Shown: positions 50,248 to 57,920 of the stretch, piece by piece | Layout: each line of letters opens with the position of its first letter | Position numbering within the stretch: the stretch's first letter is position 1 | Origin: JAJDXO01 sp965207535 | GTDB taxonomy: Bacteria > Pseudomonadota > Alphaproteobacteria > Rhodospirillales > UBA2165 | Assembly (NCBI GenBank): GCA_965207535.1 | Contig: CBDBMR010000017.1 | Location: 248,001 to 312,000, forward strand | Reading direction: 5' to 3' | DNA length: 64,000 nucleotides | Translations under genes and position numbers: made by a program | The notes under the pieces: generated by a model | What the model saw: only the letters and a program-made list of their open reading frames with translations | What the model was told of the DNA's origin: nothing | The model's database searches: none

Positions 50248-50547
50248 CCTGAGACATCCCTTTTCGGACTCGAAGACGACCGCCCCTTGACAGCCGTGAC
50301 ACCGGGTTCTAGGGTCCGGCCCGCTCGCGCTCAGCAGGAGCTAATTCGTCGTTATCGTTCATAAAAAACATTGCGCTTTAACGTGATCCCCTACGACATC
50401 TCAATTGGAATTCCGTCCGCAGCCACATTGGTGGAGACGCACCCCGGCTCCAGGGCCGGTCGGAAATCCGGCTTGGTTGTCCATCCAGGGTGATAGGCGC
50501 TGTATGGCTCTCTCGAATGAGCCGAAAACCTGGTCGAAGGAACGGCA
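50248..50547. other. Intergenic gap between rpoN and ptsN with no hpf gene
   Basis: These 300 bp contain no supportable gene in any frame. In related genomes a ribosome hibernation factor gene (hpf/raiA) usually lies here. I translated the three forward frames and the longest reverse frame and found no HPF-like start or core. A ptsN promoter probably lies in the right part. Confidence 0.6.
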
Positions 50548-51012
50548 ATGGAAATCGCCGAACTCATAACCCCTGAAAGTGTAATTCCCAACCTCAAGGT
50601 CACCAGCAAGAAACAGGCACTTCAAGAGCTTGCGAAGCGGGCGGCGACATTGTTCGACATTGATGAACGTCAGGTTTTCGAGGTTCTGCTGGAAAGGGAG
50701 AAACTGGGCACGACCGGCGTGGGTAACGGCATTGCCATCCCACATGGAAAACTCGCCGATCTCAGCACACTTTATGGACTGTTCGCGCGGCTCGAACGAC
50801 CGGTCGATTTTGATTCCATTGACGAGCGGCCGGTCGACCTGATTTTTCTCCTGCTCGCGCCGGAAAACGCCGGCGCGGAGCACCTGAAGGCACTTTCGCG
50901 GGTGTCACGCGTTCTGCGGGATAAGAGCGTCTGCGACAAGCTTCGCGCTACCGACACCCCTGAAGCGTTGTACTCGCTGCTGACGGACCACACGGCAAAT
51001 CGCGCGGCTTAG
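50548..51012 (+). CDS. ptsN: PTS-Ntr enzyme IIA protein PtsN
   Basis: A 154-residue phosphocarrier of the nitrogen-related PTS, a regulator of potassium, nitrogen and carbon status. The EIIA domain has the phospho-accepting H66 in GNGIAIPHGKL, preceded by LLEREKLGTTGVG, with VDLIFLLLAPENAGAEHLKALSRVSRVLRD further on. Position behind rpoN matches the conserved operon, but 300 bp separate the two and hpf is missing. Confidence 0.94.
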   Translation: MEIAELITPESVIPNLKVTSKKQALQELAKRAATLFDIDERQVFEVLLEREKLGTTGVGNGIAIPHGKLADLSTLYGLFARLERPVDFDSIDERPVDLIFLLLAPENAGAEHLKALSRVSRVLRDKSVCDKLRATDTPEALYSLLTDHTANRAA

Positions 51013-51129
51013 GGCGCACCGCCCGACGAGAGCGACGAACAGGCGAGGTCCGTCGCGGCGTAGCAGGCGCTCCGCAAACAGGAACGCCAGGACGAGAGCG
51101 GATACAAGCTGCAGGGGCAAGCTCGGCAT
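51010..51129 (-). pseudogene. N-terminal remnant of a membrane-type AraC-family regulator
   Basis: On the minus strand MPSLPLQLVSALVLAFLFAE then RLLRRDGPRLFVALVG, about 40 codons, look like the first membrane segment of AraC regulators that carry an N-terminal multi-helix membrane domain. The similarity ends exactly at the ptsN stop codon; the HTH domain is missing. The next gene, a secreted hydrolase, is transcribed away from it, as expected for a regulator-target pair. Confidence 0.4.
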
Positions 51130-51247
51130 CACGGTGCCCTTATGACCCAAATCCGGATATCGGACGACCTAAAACCGGTTCGAGGACGCGCCCTCCCGAT
51201 CCGGCTCCCATAGTCCGGCTCGTTCCGAGCAGCACGGGGGACAAGCG

Positions 51248-52267
51248 ATGAAACATCTATTGGCAGCCGGATTCCTGCTTCTGGCCGTTCAGGCCGCCGC
51301 AGCGGAACCTGCGGGTTTTCGGAGCGTGACCATCCCTGCAGGGCATCACGGGCGCGAGATGTCCGGCGCGCTTTGGTATCCCTCCTCAGGCGGCGGGGAG
51401 GCAAATTCGTACGGCGAGAACGGCGTCTTTTTCGGCACTCGGGTCCTCGACGGCGCCCGGATGGCGGAGGGGCCGTTCCCCGTTATCCTGGCAAGCCACG
51501 GCCTCGGCGGCAATATTGGCGCGCTCGGCTGGCTGACTGCGGGCCTTGCCGAGGCGGGTGCACTTGTCATTTCGGTCAACCATCCGAACAGCACGACACG
51601 GGATTTCAATCTCCAGGAAGGCCTAAAGCACTGGACACGGACGCAGGACCTCCGGGCCGCGCTCGATTGGTTCGCCGCCCAGCCGGACATTGCGGCGCGA
51701 GCGGACTTCTCCCGGGTTTACGCGGTGGGCTACTCCGCCGGCGGTTGGACGGCGCTTGCCCTTGGGGGCTTGCGCGCCAACCTCCGGGGCTATGCCGCGC
51801 GTTGCGGGACCGCACCGCCCTCGCCCTGGCAATGCGCCGACCTCACCCGGCGCGGAGCCGACCTTTCGGCCTATTCGCCCGAGGATTGGGATGCCGATCG
51901 CAAGGACGACCGCATCCGTGCCGTAGCCGCCATAGACCCCGCGCTGACCTACGGTGTCGGAAGGGTCCACGCGCGCGACTTGGTGGAGCGGGTGCTGTTG
52001 ATCGGACTCGGCAATAGGGAAACTCGACTGCCGGCAACTGAATTCAGCGCGACGGGGAGCGGGTTGGCCTCCCATCTGCCGGCCGCCGAGATTGAGATGA
52101 TGGCCCCGGCCGCGCATTTTTCGGCCCTGCCGGCCTGCAAGCCGAGGGGCCCGGCGATCCTGGCCGCCGAAGGCGACGATCCGGTCTGCGACGACCCACC
52201 GGGCACGGACCGAGCGGCGCTGCACAAGCGCATCGTGGCCCGCATCGCGGCTTTCCTGGGCCTGTAG
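51248..52267 (+). CDS. Secreted alpha/beta hydrolase (dienelactone hydrolase-like)
   Basis: A 339-residue hydrolase with a cleavable signal peptide (LLAAGFLLLAVQAAAAEP). FPVILASHGLGGNIG holds the oxyanion region, and the nucleophile elbow is YAVGYSAGGWTALALGG. A catalytic His is plausible in PAAHFSALP near residue 290, and two cysteine pairs in the last third suggest periplasmic disulfides. Distant relatives cleave esters, lactones or platelet-activating factor. Its presumed regulator gene upstream is reduced to a fragment. Confidence 0.82.
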   Translation: MKHLLAAGFLLLAVQAAAAEPAGFRSVTIPAGHHGREMSGALWYPSSGGGEANSYGENGVFFGTRVLDGARMAEGPFPVILASHGLGGNIGALGWLTAGLAEAGALVISVNHPNSTTRDFNLQEGLKHWTRTQDLRAALDWFAAQPDIAARADFSRVYAVGYSAGGWTALALGGLRANLRGYAARCGTAPPSPWQCADLTRRGADLSAYSPEDWDADRKDDRIRAVAAIDPALTYGVGRVHARDLVERVLLIGLGNRETRLPATEFSATGSGLASHLPAAEIEMMAPAAHFSALPACKPRGPAILAAEGDDPVCDDPPGTDRAALHKRIVARIAAFLGL

Positions 52268-52450
52268 TGAAAATTCGATCCGCCTGAAACGGGTGGGCCC
52301 TGCCGATCCTGAACGGATTGCCCCACTTGGTGCGGCCTGGGTTCGGTCCTCGGATTGACGAGCCAGCGGCCGGAATCGGTCATCGGCGGCCTCCGAGTCG
52401 GCGGGACGGGGCGCGGGCTGCCTCCGGGTGCCAATATCCGGATTGTTTGG

Positions 52451-52702
52451 CTAGTGCACCCAGACGGGCAGGAGCCCCTCCTGGATTGCGGCGGCGGCAG
52501 CGATATCCTCATCCGGGGCAGCGCCGATCTGCTCGCCATTGGCAGCAAAAATTCCCGCGGCCTGCCTGCCGTCCTCGGTCGTGATCGGCCGCACGTAAGC
52601 CACTTCATCCATACCCCATAGGGCAAGGTCGGAGGCCGACACCAATGCCGAATCGAGATCGATGGGCTCGCCGGTGTCCGGGTTTTGGTTGTCCTCGGTC
52701 AT
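52451..52702 (-). CDS. DUF1150 family protein
   Basis: An 83-residue acidic protein. LALWGMDEVAYVRPITTEDG and the C-terminal QEGLLPVWVH are the DUF1150 signatures. It lies 15 bp downstream of hsp20 on the same strand, a pairing conserved in alphaproteobacteria, so it probably takes part in the heat-shock response. Biochemical role unknown. The upstream GAAAGGGGAA is a good ribosome site. Confidence 0.88.
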   Translation of the reverse strand: MTEDNQNPDTGEPIDLDSALVSASDLALWGMDEVAYVRPITTEDGRQAAGIFAANGEQIGAAPDEDIAAAAAIQEGLLPVWVH

Positions 52703-52717
52703 TTCCGTTCCCCTTTC

Positions 52718-53179
52718 CTACTCGGCATCCACATCGATGGTTTGAGGTGACGCTTTTGTCCTGCCGGCTCCCTTCTCAATTCTGATGGAACGCACCTCGG
52801 GTTCAGGGATGGGGCGCCGCAAATCAATATGAAGCAAACCGTCTTCGAGCCGAGCCGCCGTGACCTCGATGCCCTCGGCGAGAACAAAAGCTCGCTGAAA
52901 CTGGCGGGCGGCAATGCCGCGGTGGAGATAGACCCGATCCGTCCCGTCCTCGTCATTCCTGCCGCGAATGACCAGCTGGTTGTCTTCGATGGTAACGTCC
53001 AGGTCATCCAGCGTGAATCCGGCGACCGCCAAGGTAATGCGGATCTCTTCCTCGCCCACCTGTTCGATATTGTAGGGCGGGTAGCCCTCGGCGGACGCCT
53101 TCGACGCCCGGTCCAATACCCGTTCAAGCTGATCGAATCCGAGAAGTAGTGGGCTGTTGAAAACTGGAACACGCGCCAT
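52718..53179 (-). CDS. Small heat shock protein Hsp20 (IbpA-like)
   Basis: A 153-residue ATP-independent holdase. After a short N-terminus (PLLLGFDQLERVLDRAS) the alpha-crystallin domain runs from YNIEQVGEEEIRITLAVAGFTLDDLDVTIEDNQLVIRG to the conserved ARLEDGLLHIDLRRPIPE. It groups with the class A IbpA-type proteins of alphaproteobacteria. A leader with a possible ROSE thermometer masks its ribosome site. DUF1150 follows in the operon. Confidence 0.93.
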   Translation of the reverse strand: MARVPVFNSPLLLGFDQLERVLDRASKASAEGYPPYNIEQVGEEEIRITLAVAGFTLDDLDVTIEDNQLVIRGRNDEDGTDRVYLHRGIAARQFQRAFVLAEGIEVTAARLEDGLLHIDLRRPIPEPEVRSIRIEKGAGRTKASPQTIDVDAE

Positions 53180-53189
53180 GGCCGTTCGT

Positions 53190-53216
53190 CCTCCTTAAGC
53201 GAGCGTGGCAGCGAGG
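53190..53216 (-). promoter_or_regulatory. Possible ROSE-type RNA thermometer over the hsp20 ribosome site
   Basis: In the hsp20 leader the Shine-Dalgarno AGGAGG (53190-53195) can pair with CCTCGCT (53210-53216) with one bulged G, which is the UYGCU/AGGA pattern of ROSE thermometers. The loop of 14 nt is longer than usual. A second UYGCU-type word (CCTTGCT) lies just upstream. An alternative -35-like CTTGAC is at 53318-53323. Confidence 0.4.
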
Positions 53217-53396
53217 CCCAAGCAAGGCGCCTCTGTTGGCGTCGGGTGCTCTCGGCGGCCACCTTGTGTGCACTGCCGGACCCGTCGTAATTCTAATTTG
53301 TGACAATTTCCGCCGCCGTCAAGCGTTACGGTGTCCGTCGGCTGGAACAACACGAAAATGGCCCGCCCTGACGATCCACCCAACGACCATCACCCA

Positions 53397-53410
53397 TTGA
53401 CCCAGGTCAA
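53397..53410 (+). promoter_or_regulatory. FNR/FixK-type box upstream of the universal stress protein gene
   Basis: TTGACCCAGGTCAA fits TTGAC-N4-GTCAA. Counted at -41.5 it would place transcription start near 53445, with TAGTGT (53433-53438) as -10. The divergent hsp20 gene is about 220 bp away on the other side. Confidence 0.65.
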
Positions 53411-53513
53411 AGCGGCAGGACAGGCCCGCCGTTAGTGTCGTGATGATCGTTTTCCAAGCATGACGGGCACGAACCAAATGGTCCGCATGAGATAAGGAGA
53501 TGGGCAAGAAGTG

Positions 53514-54326
53514 ATGAAGGACATCCTGGTGCACATGGACGGCACCGAGCAAAACAAAGTCCGTGTAGAACTGGCCGCGCAGTTGGCGCAACAGTACGAA
53601 GCTCACCTGACCGGCCTGTTTGTCCTCGCCGATCCGTTCATCCCCATATACGACGCGGCCCAATTGCCGCCGGAATTTTACGAGGAACAAGAAACACTGG
53701 ACAAGCAGCGGGCCGAAGCGGCGGAGAACATGTTCCGCGGGATAGCCGGGCCAACGGGTGTTTCCGCGGAATGGCGCGTCGATCAGGGACCCAAAGCGGA
53801 CGTTGTCGCCACGCACGCACATTACTGTGACCTGGTCATCGCCGGCCAGCGCAACCCCGAACAGCCGGCCGGCGGCGACGTGCCCGACGGCCTGCTGCTG
53901 TCAATCGGCCGGCCGATCCTGATTTTGCCTTACGTGAGCCAATCCGCGGACATGGGCAAACGCATTATGGTTGCCTGGAACGCCAGTCCGCAGGCAACGC
54001 GGGCGGTTCATGACGCCATTCCAATTATGTCGCAGGCCGACCATGTCGACGTGATTGCCATAAATCCGAACGGCGGACACGGCGAAATACCCTGTGCGGA
54101 CATCAGCCTCCACCTCGCCCGGCACGGCATCAAATGTGAAGCCCAGTCGATCACCGTCAACGATATCGGTGTTGCAGACATGCTGCTCTCGCGAGCCGCC
54201 GATCAGAGTGCCGATATGATAGTGATGGGCGCGTACGGACACGCCCGTTGGCGGGAATGGGTATTCGGGGGGGTGACTGCCCACATGCTCGATCACATGA
54301 CCGTCCCGGTCCTGATGGCCCATTAA
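53514..54326 (+). CDS. Universal stress protein with tandem UspA-like domains
   Basis: A 270-residue cytosolic stress protein. Domain 1 starts MKDILVHMDGTEQNKVRVELAAQLAQQYEAHLTGLFV. Domain 2 starts near residue 148 (KRIMVAWNASPQATRAVHDAIPIM) and ends with the nucleotide-binding pattern GAYGHARWREWVFGGVT. The first domain lacks the full G-2x-G-9x-G motif. AAGGAG precedes the ATG at 53514 (GTG at 53511 is the alternative). An FNR/FixK-type box at 53397 suggests oxygen-limited expression. Confidence 0.9.
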   Translation: MKDILVHMDGTEQNKVRVELAAQLAQQYEAHLTGLFVLADPFIPIYDAAQLPPEFYEEQETLDKQRAEAAENMFRGIAGPTGVSAEWRVDQGPKADVVATHAHYCDLVIAGQRNPEQPAGGDVPDGLLLSIGRPILILPYVSQSADMGKRIMVAWNASPQATRAVHDAIPIMSQADHVDVIAINPNGGHGEIPCADISLHLARHGIKCEAQSITVNDIGVADMLLSRAADQSADMIVMGAYGHARWREWVFGGVTAHMLDHMTVPVLMAH

Positions 54327-54354
54327 GGTCCCGGGGGGCGGCGGGAACTCTCGC

Positions 54355-54368
54355 TTGATCACGGTCAA
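54355..54368 (+). promoter_or_regulatory. FNR/FixK-type box upstream of the small protein gene
   Basis: TTGATCACGGTCAA fits TTGAT-N4-GTCAA. At -41.5 it predicts a start near 54403, with TAAACT (54391-54396) as -10, just before GAGAGG and the ATG at 54423. Confidence 0.6.
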
Positions 54369-54422
54369 TCCGACCACGCCCCAGGCAATCTAAACTTCGG
54401 GAATATCTGAGAGGCGCACCCC

Positions 54423-54692
54423 ATGCCCGTACTTTACAGCGATCGCCCAAGACTCCCGGATTGTCCCCTTGTCGCAAACTGCTCCACACGGTGCGCTCAA
54501 TCCCAACGGGACGTGACCGACATGAGCAATATCCGATCCGCCGCCGGCATGTTTGTCGAACGGTTTGGACGGGATGCATTGGCACAAGCCGAACTCCGCG
54601 CCGATGAATTGCTTTCCGTCGGCAACTACGAGGGCCGGGCGCGATGGCAACTGATCGGCCGTGAAATCGGCGCGATTTTTGGGGCCGATTGA
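54423..54692 (+). CDS. Conserved small protein (DUF6961-like core)
   Basis: Up to 89 residues. The last 56 (from Met at 54522), with AAGMFVERFGRDALAQAELRADELLSVGNYEGRARWQLI, resemble small helical proteins (GDxEGxxxW pattern) common in Rhodospirillales. The N-terminal part has three cysteines. Two starts are possible: 54423, backed by GAGAGG and the FNR-type promoter geometry, and 54522, which gives the conserved core only. The function is unknown. It lies between the stress protein and CBS-BON genes. Confidence 0.6.
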   Translation: MPVLYSDRPRLPDCPLVANCSTRCAQSQRDVTDMSNIRSAAGMFVERFGRDALAQAELRADELLSVGNYEGRARWQLIGREIGAIFGAD

Positions 54693-54698
54693 TCTTGC

Positions 54699-54712
54699 TT
54701 GACAGGCGTCAA
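54699..54712 (+). promoter_or_regulatory. FNR/FixK-type box upstream of the CBS-BON gene
   Basis: TTGACAGGCGTCAA fits TTGAC-N4-GTCAA exactly. Center at -41.5 gives a start near 54747; the -10 (CACCAT) is weak. It is the third such box within 1.3 kb. Confidence 0.65.
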
Positions 54713-54768
54713 TGCGAGATCAATGGCTTTTCGTCACCATGTTTCCGGAACAGTGACAGGAGGATTCA

Positions 54769-55464
54769 ATGTTCGCCAAGGATATCATGACGACCAACGT
54801 CATCACCGTCGGCCCCGACGAGCCCGTCGCCGATATTGCGAGGCTTCTGATCGAACGCGGCATCAGCGCCGTTCCGGTCGTCGATGTCGACGGCATCTTG
54901 CACGGCATCGTCAGTGAGGGTGACTTGGTGCATCGCATACGTGGCGATCACGAACTTCCGCGCTCGTGGTGGCTGAGCCTGTTGGGCGACCCCAAAGACA
55001 CACCTCGGGAGTACTTGAGGTCCCACGGCAAAACGGCCGCCGATGTAATGACCGCCGACGTCATCTCGGTCACCGAGTTTACCGCGGTTTCCGAGATCGC
55101 GGAGACCTTGGAGACCAAGCGTATCAAGCGGGTCCCGGTGGTCGAGGATGGCAAGCTCAAAGGCATCGTGAGCCGGGCGAACATCATCCAGGCATTGGTT
55201 GCGGTGAAAGAGACCGGACTGCCCGAGACCGACGCCAGCGATCAGGAGATTCGCGAGGCCGTCATCGCCGAGTTCGACAAGCACGCCTGGTCCGGATCAT
55301 CGACCATCAATGTCGTGGTCAAGGACGGTGTCGTGCGCCTCTGGGGTTTGGTCGGTTCCGAGGAAGCACGGAAGGCCGTACACCTGGCGACCGAGAGCAT
55401 CAACGGCGTGAAGTCGATCGAGGACAACCTCAGCGTCGCCGACCGCGTACCGGAGTACCTTTAG
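54769..55464 (+). CDS. CBS-pair and BON domain protein
   Basis: A 231-residue protein with two CBS domains (residues 1-60: FAKDIMTTNVITVGPDEPVADIARLLIERGISAVPVV; 93-150: ADVMTADVISVTEFTAVSEI) and a C-terminal BON domain (from about 163: STINVVVKDGVVRLWGLVGSEEAR). CBS pairs sense adenine nucleotides; BON usually binds lipid or membranes, though no signal peptide is present here. AGGAGG lies 6 bp before the ATG. An FNR/FixK-type box at 54699 suggests low-oxygen control. Confidence 0.9.
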   Translation: MFAKDIMTTNVITVGPDEPVADIARLLIERGISAVPVVDVDGILHGIVSEGDLVHRIRGDHELPRSWWLSLLGDPKDTPREYLRSHGKTAADVMTADVISVTEFTAVSEIAETLETKRIKRVPVVEDGKLKGIVSRANIIQALVAVKETGLPETDASDQEIREAVIAEFDKHAWSGSSTINVVVKDGVVRLWGLVGSEEARKAVHLATESINGVKSIEDNLSVADRVPEYL

Positions 55465-55512
55465 CAGATTCTCCCGTGCCGGGTTTTCGGCCCGGACACA
55501 CGTTCCCCAAAT

Positions 55513-55780
55513 AGCCCGCATTTCTCACCAGGGTCATGGTCTGCGCGGCGCTGTCGGGTCGACAGAGCAGGAGAGGCGCGCCGTGCGATGCGGTGACATC
55601 GGGCAAGCGCCTCGACGCACGCTGTCGGCCCGAGAGCGCCGCCCTTCGGGTCGCGCCCAGGCGCCCGCCCGCGTCGTCACGGCCCTCAACCGTAGGTGCC
55701 GCTACGCTTTTCGGGCCGTTCCTGGCGGCTCGACCGCCTGGACGCGACGCAGGCCGTAACCCTGGTGAGAAATACGGGCT
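55513..55780. mobile_element. 268-bp MITE-like element, copy 2
   Basis: Same element as 30899-31166 in inverted orientation, equal in length, differing at eight positions. Ends are AGCCCGCATTTCTCACCAGGGT and its reverse complement (one mismatch, AAATA for AAATG). It lies between CBS-BON and the threonine aldolase stop, touching neither. Confidence 0.85.
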
Positions 55781-55815
55781 CGGGCCTGATCAGATCAGGC
55801 CCTGCTTTTCTGTCA

Positions 55816-56859
55816 TCATTGTGCCGCTTGGGTCGCTCGATGTCCGCGTACGGCTTCGATCAGCTTCTCCACATCTTCTTGGCGCGTGTCGAACGCCATG
55901 ACCAGCCGAACACGGCTTCGGCCTCCGGACTCTTGGGCATAGAAGACAAAGCCCTGCTCCATGAGCTCGCCGGTTGTCGAAGCGGGCCATTCAGCAAAGA
56001 CCATATTGGCTTCCACCGGGTGAAGTATGTCGACGGCCGGTATTTCGGACAACCCCGACCCAAGCCGCGCGGCCATGGCATTGGCATGATCCGCCAGAGC
56101 GAGCCAAAGACCGCCGCTCAAATACGCCTCCCACTGTGCGGTCAAGAAGCGCATCTTCGAAAACAAGTGGCCGCCCCTTTTTCGCCGGTATGCGAATTCC
56201 TCACCGTCGGCAGGATCGAAAAACACCACGGCCTCCGCCGCCAGCGTGCCGTTCTTCGTTGCGCCGAAACTCAACGCGTCAACACCGGCCTTCCAGGTGG
56301 TCTCGGCGGGTGATACGCCCATCGAGGCGACCGCGTTGGCAAACCGGGCCCCATCCATGTGAAGCCGCATGCCGTACTCCCGGCAGCAGGATGCCAGGGC
56401 CTTGATCTCTTCGGGCGTATACGCCGTCCCGGATTCACTCGCCTGGGTGATGCTGACGGCCGACGGCTTTACATGATGAACCGGCGGCACCGCCTTTGCG
56501 ATGGCAGGTTGCAAAACAGCCGGGGTCAGTTTTGCGTGCTCGCCGCCGACCGGGATCAACTTGCCGCCGTAATGCTCGGGGGCGCCGGCCTCATGTACTT
56601 GAATATGAGCGTCCTCGTGGCAGTAGACGCCGCCATAGGGTGGGACCAACTGCGACAGCGAAAGCGAGTTGGCCGCCGTGCCCGTGGCGACAAAGAAGAC
56701 CGAAACCTTCTTTTCGAAGACCTCGTTCATCAATGCCTCGGCGCGCGCCGTATACGAATCCGCCCCATACGGCATTTCCGGCCCCGCTGCCGCGGCCGCG
56801 CTCACGGCCTCGATGATCTCCGGCGCTGCACCGGTTACGTTGTCACTTGCGAAATTCAA
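55816..56859 (-). CDS. Low-specificity L-threonine aldolase-like lyase
   Basis: A 347-residue PLP enzyme of the threonine aldolase/beta-eliminating lyase group, cleaving threonine-type amino acids to glycine and an aldehyde. It begins MNFASDNVTGAAPEIIEAV, family-typical, and has MHMDGARFANAVASMG-type sequence (RLHMDGARFANA), then the PLP lysine in SFGATKNGTLAAEAVVFF. The start codon is TTG (56859) after AGGAAT. It is divergent from the hydroxyacid dehydrogenase gene. Confidence 0.88.
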   Translation of the reverse strand: MNFASDNVTGAAPEIIEAVSAAAAAGPEMPYGADSYTARAEALMNEVFEKKVSVFFVATGTAANSLSLSQLVPPYGGVYCHEDAHIQVHEAGAPEHYGGKLIPVGGEHAKLTPAVLQPAIAKAVPPVHHVKPSAVSITQASESGTAYTPEEIKALASCCREYGMRLHMDGARFANAVASMGVSPAETTWKAGVDALSFGATKNGTLAAEAVVFFDPADGEEFAYRRKRGGHLFSKMRFLTAQWEAYLSGGLWLALADHANAMAARLGSGLSEIPAVDILHPVEANMVFAEWPASTTGELMEQGFVFYAQESGGRSRVRLVMAFDTRQEDVEKLIEAVRGHRATQAAQ

Positions 56860-56957
56860 CGGACGATTCCTGCTGTTGTGTCCGGAATGTCATATCACGG
56901 CTTCCCCCGCTTGATCGACACCCTCGGAGCCCTCATGCTGCGATCCGAAAAACGGAG

Positions 56958-57893
56958 ATGGCGGTGGCTATACTGATATTCAACTCGGTCCGCGGCACCG
57001 ATGAGCAGTGGGCGGAACTCCTCGGGCAGGCGTTGCCGGATGATGAAGTGCGGTCCATGGACACTTTGGGTGATCCCGCCGAAATCGAGTTTCTGGTCTT
57101 CGGGCGGCCCATCTTCAAGGACTTGCCCAAGTTGCCGAACCTGAAGCTGATGATGACCATGCTGGCAGGAGTCGACGGACTGTTGGGCAAGACGGAGATG
57201 CCCGACGCACCCCTTACCAAAACCGAACCGCCGGGCGGCGATCCGCAAATGACCGAGTACTGCCTGCTGCAGATCCTCCGCCATCACCGGCAGATGCCGG
57301 CCTACCAGGCTCAACAACGTGAGCACAACTGGTCGCCCCTGCCACAGCCCAAACCGCATGAACGGACCGTCGGATTTTTTGGTTACGGCACGCTTGCCAA
57401 GCCGATGACGGAATTGATCGGTTCTCTCGGCTTCGATGTCATCGCCTGGGCGCGGACAGCCAAATCCGATGCGCCGATCGAAGTGTTCCATGGCGCCGAG
57501 GGATTTCACTCGTTTCTGGCCAAAACGGAAATCGGCGTGCTGATGCTGCCGCTGAATCCCCACACCCGGGAAATGATCAATCGGGACGCATTCGATGCCA
57601 TGCCCGACGGCGCATCCATCATCAACCTGGCGCGCGGCGGGCTGATCAATCATCAGGACCTGATTGCAGCCTTGGATTCCGGGAAACTGGCCGGCGCGAC
57701 CTTGGATGTTACCGAACCCGAACCCTTACCCGAAGACAGTCTCCTCTGGGACCACCCGAAGATCACCATCATGCCCCACGTGGCACGCCGTCCGCCGGTC
57801 GAGCAGATGGTGCCCCAGGTTGTCGACAACATCCGCCGGTTTCGAGCCGGAGAGCCGCTGCAGCAAGTGGTGGACTGGTCTCGCGGCTACTAG
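56958..57893 (+). CDS. GhrA-like glyoxylate/hydroxypyruvate reductase family D-2-hydroxyacid dehydrogenase
   Basis: A 311-residue NAD(P)-dependent dehydrogenase. The Rossmann segment is VGFFGYGTLAKPMTELIGSLGFDVIAWAR. The catalytic Arg is in INLARGGLI, the Glu in DVTEPEPLPEDSLLWDHP and the His in IMPHVARRPP. GGDPQMTEYCLLQILRHHRQM is the GhrA-type helix. ATG at 56958 precedes the first beta strand. It ends in WSRGY, with the stop formed by a lone MITE end, so the C-terminus may have been altered slightly. Confidence 0.88.
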   Translation: MAVAILIFNSVRGTDEQWAELLGQALPDDEVRSMDTLGDPAEIEFLVFGRPIFKDLPKLPNLKLMMTMLAGVDGLLGKTEMPDAPLTKTEPPGGDPQMTEYCLLQILRHHRQMPAYQAQQREHNWSPLPQPKPHERTVGFFGYGTLAKPMTELIGSLGFDVIAWARTAKSDAPIEVFHGAEGFHSFLAKTEIGVLMLPLNPHTREMINRDAFDAMPDGASIINLARGGLINHQDLIAALDSGKLAGATLDVTEPEPLPEDSLLWDHPKITIMPHVARRPPVEQMVPQVVDNIRRFRAGEPLQQVVDWSRGY

Positions 57894-57920
57894 CCCGCAT
57901 TTCTCACCAGGGTTACGGCC
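57892..57920. mobile_element. Solo end of the 268-bp MITE-like element
   Basis: AGCCCGCATTTCTCACCAGG and GTTACGGCC match the left end of copy 1 base for base for 29 bases; then similarity stops. This one end supplies the TAG of the hydroxyacid dehydrogenase gene (57891-57893) and the TAA of the convergent GST gene (57913-57915). Confidence 0.8.

Noticed and set aside
50905..51150. Intact 81-codon membrane protein on the minus strand
   Set aside because: Only its first part looks protein-like; the rest is the antisense of ptsN, so it is described as a truncated regulator remnant.
52268..52450. Possible gene between the secreted hydrolase and DUF1150
   Set aside because: The forward and reverse frames I translated are short or lack any recognisable pattern; nothing could be supported here.
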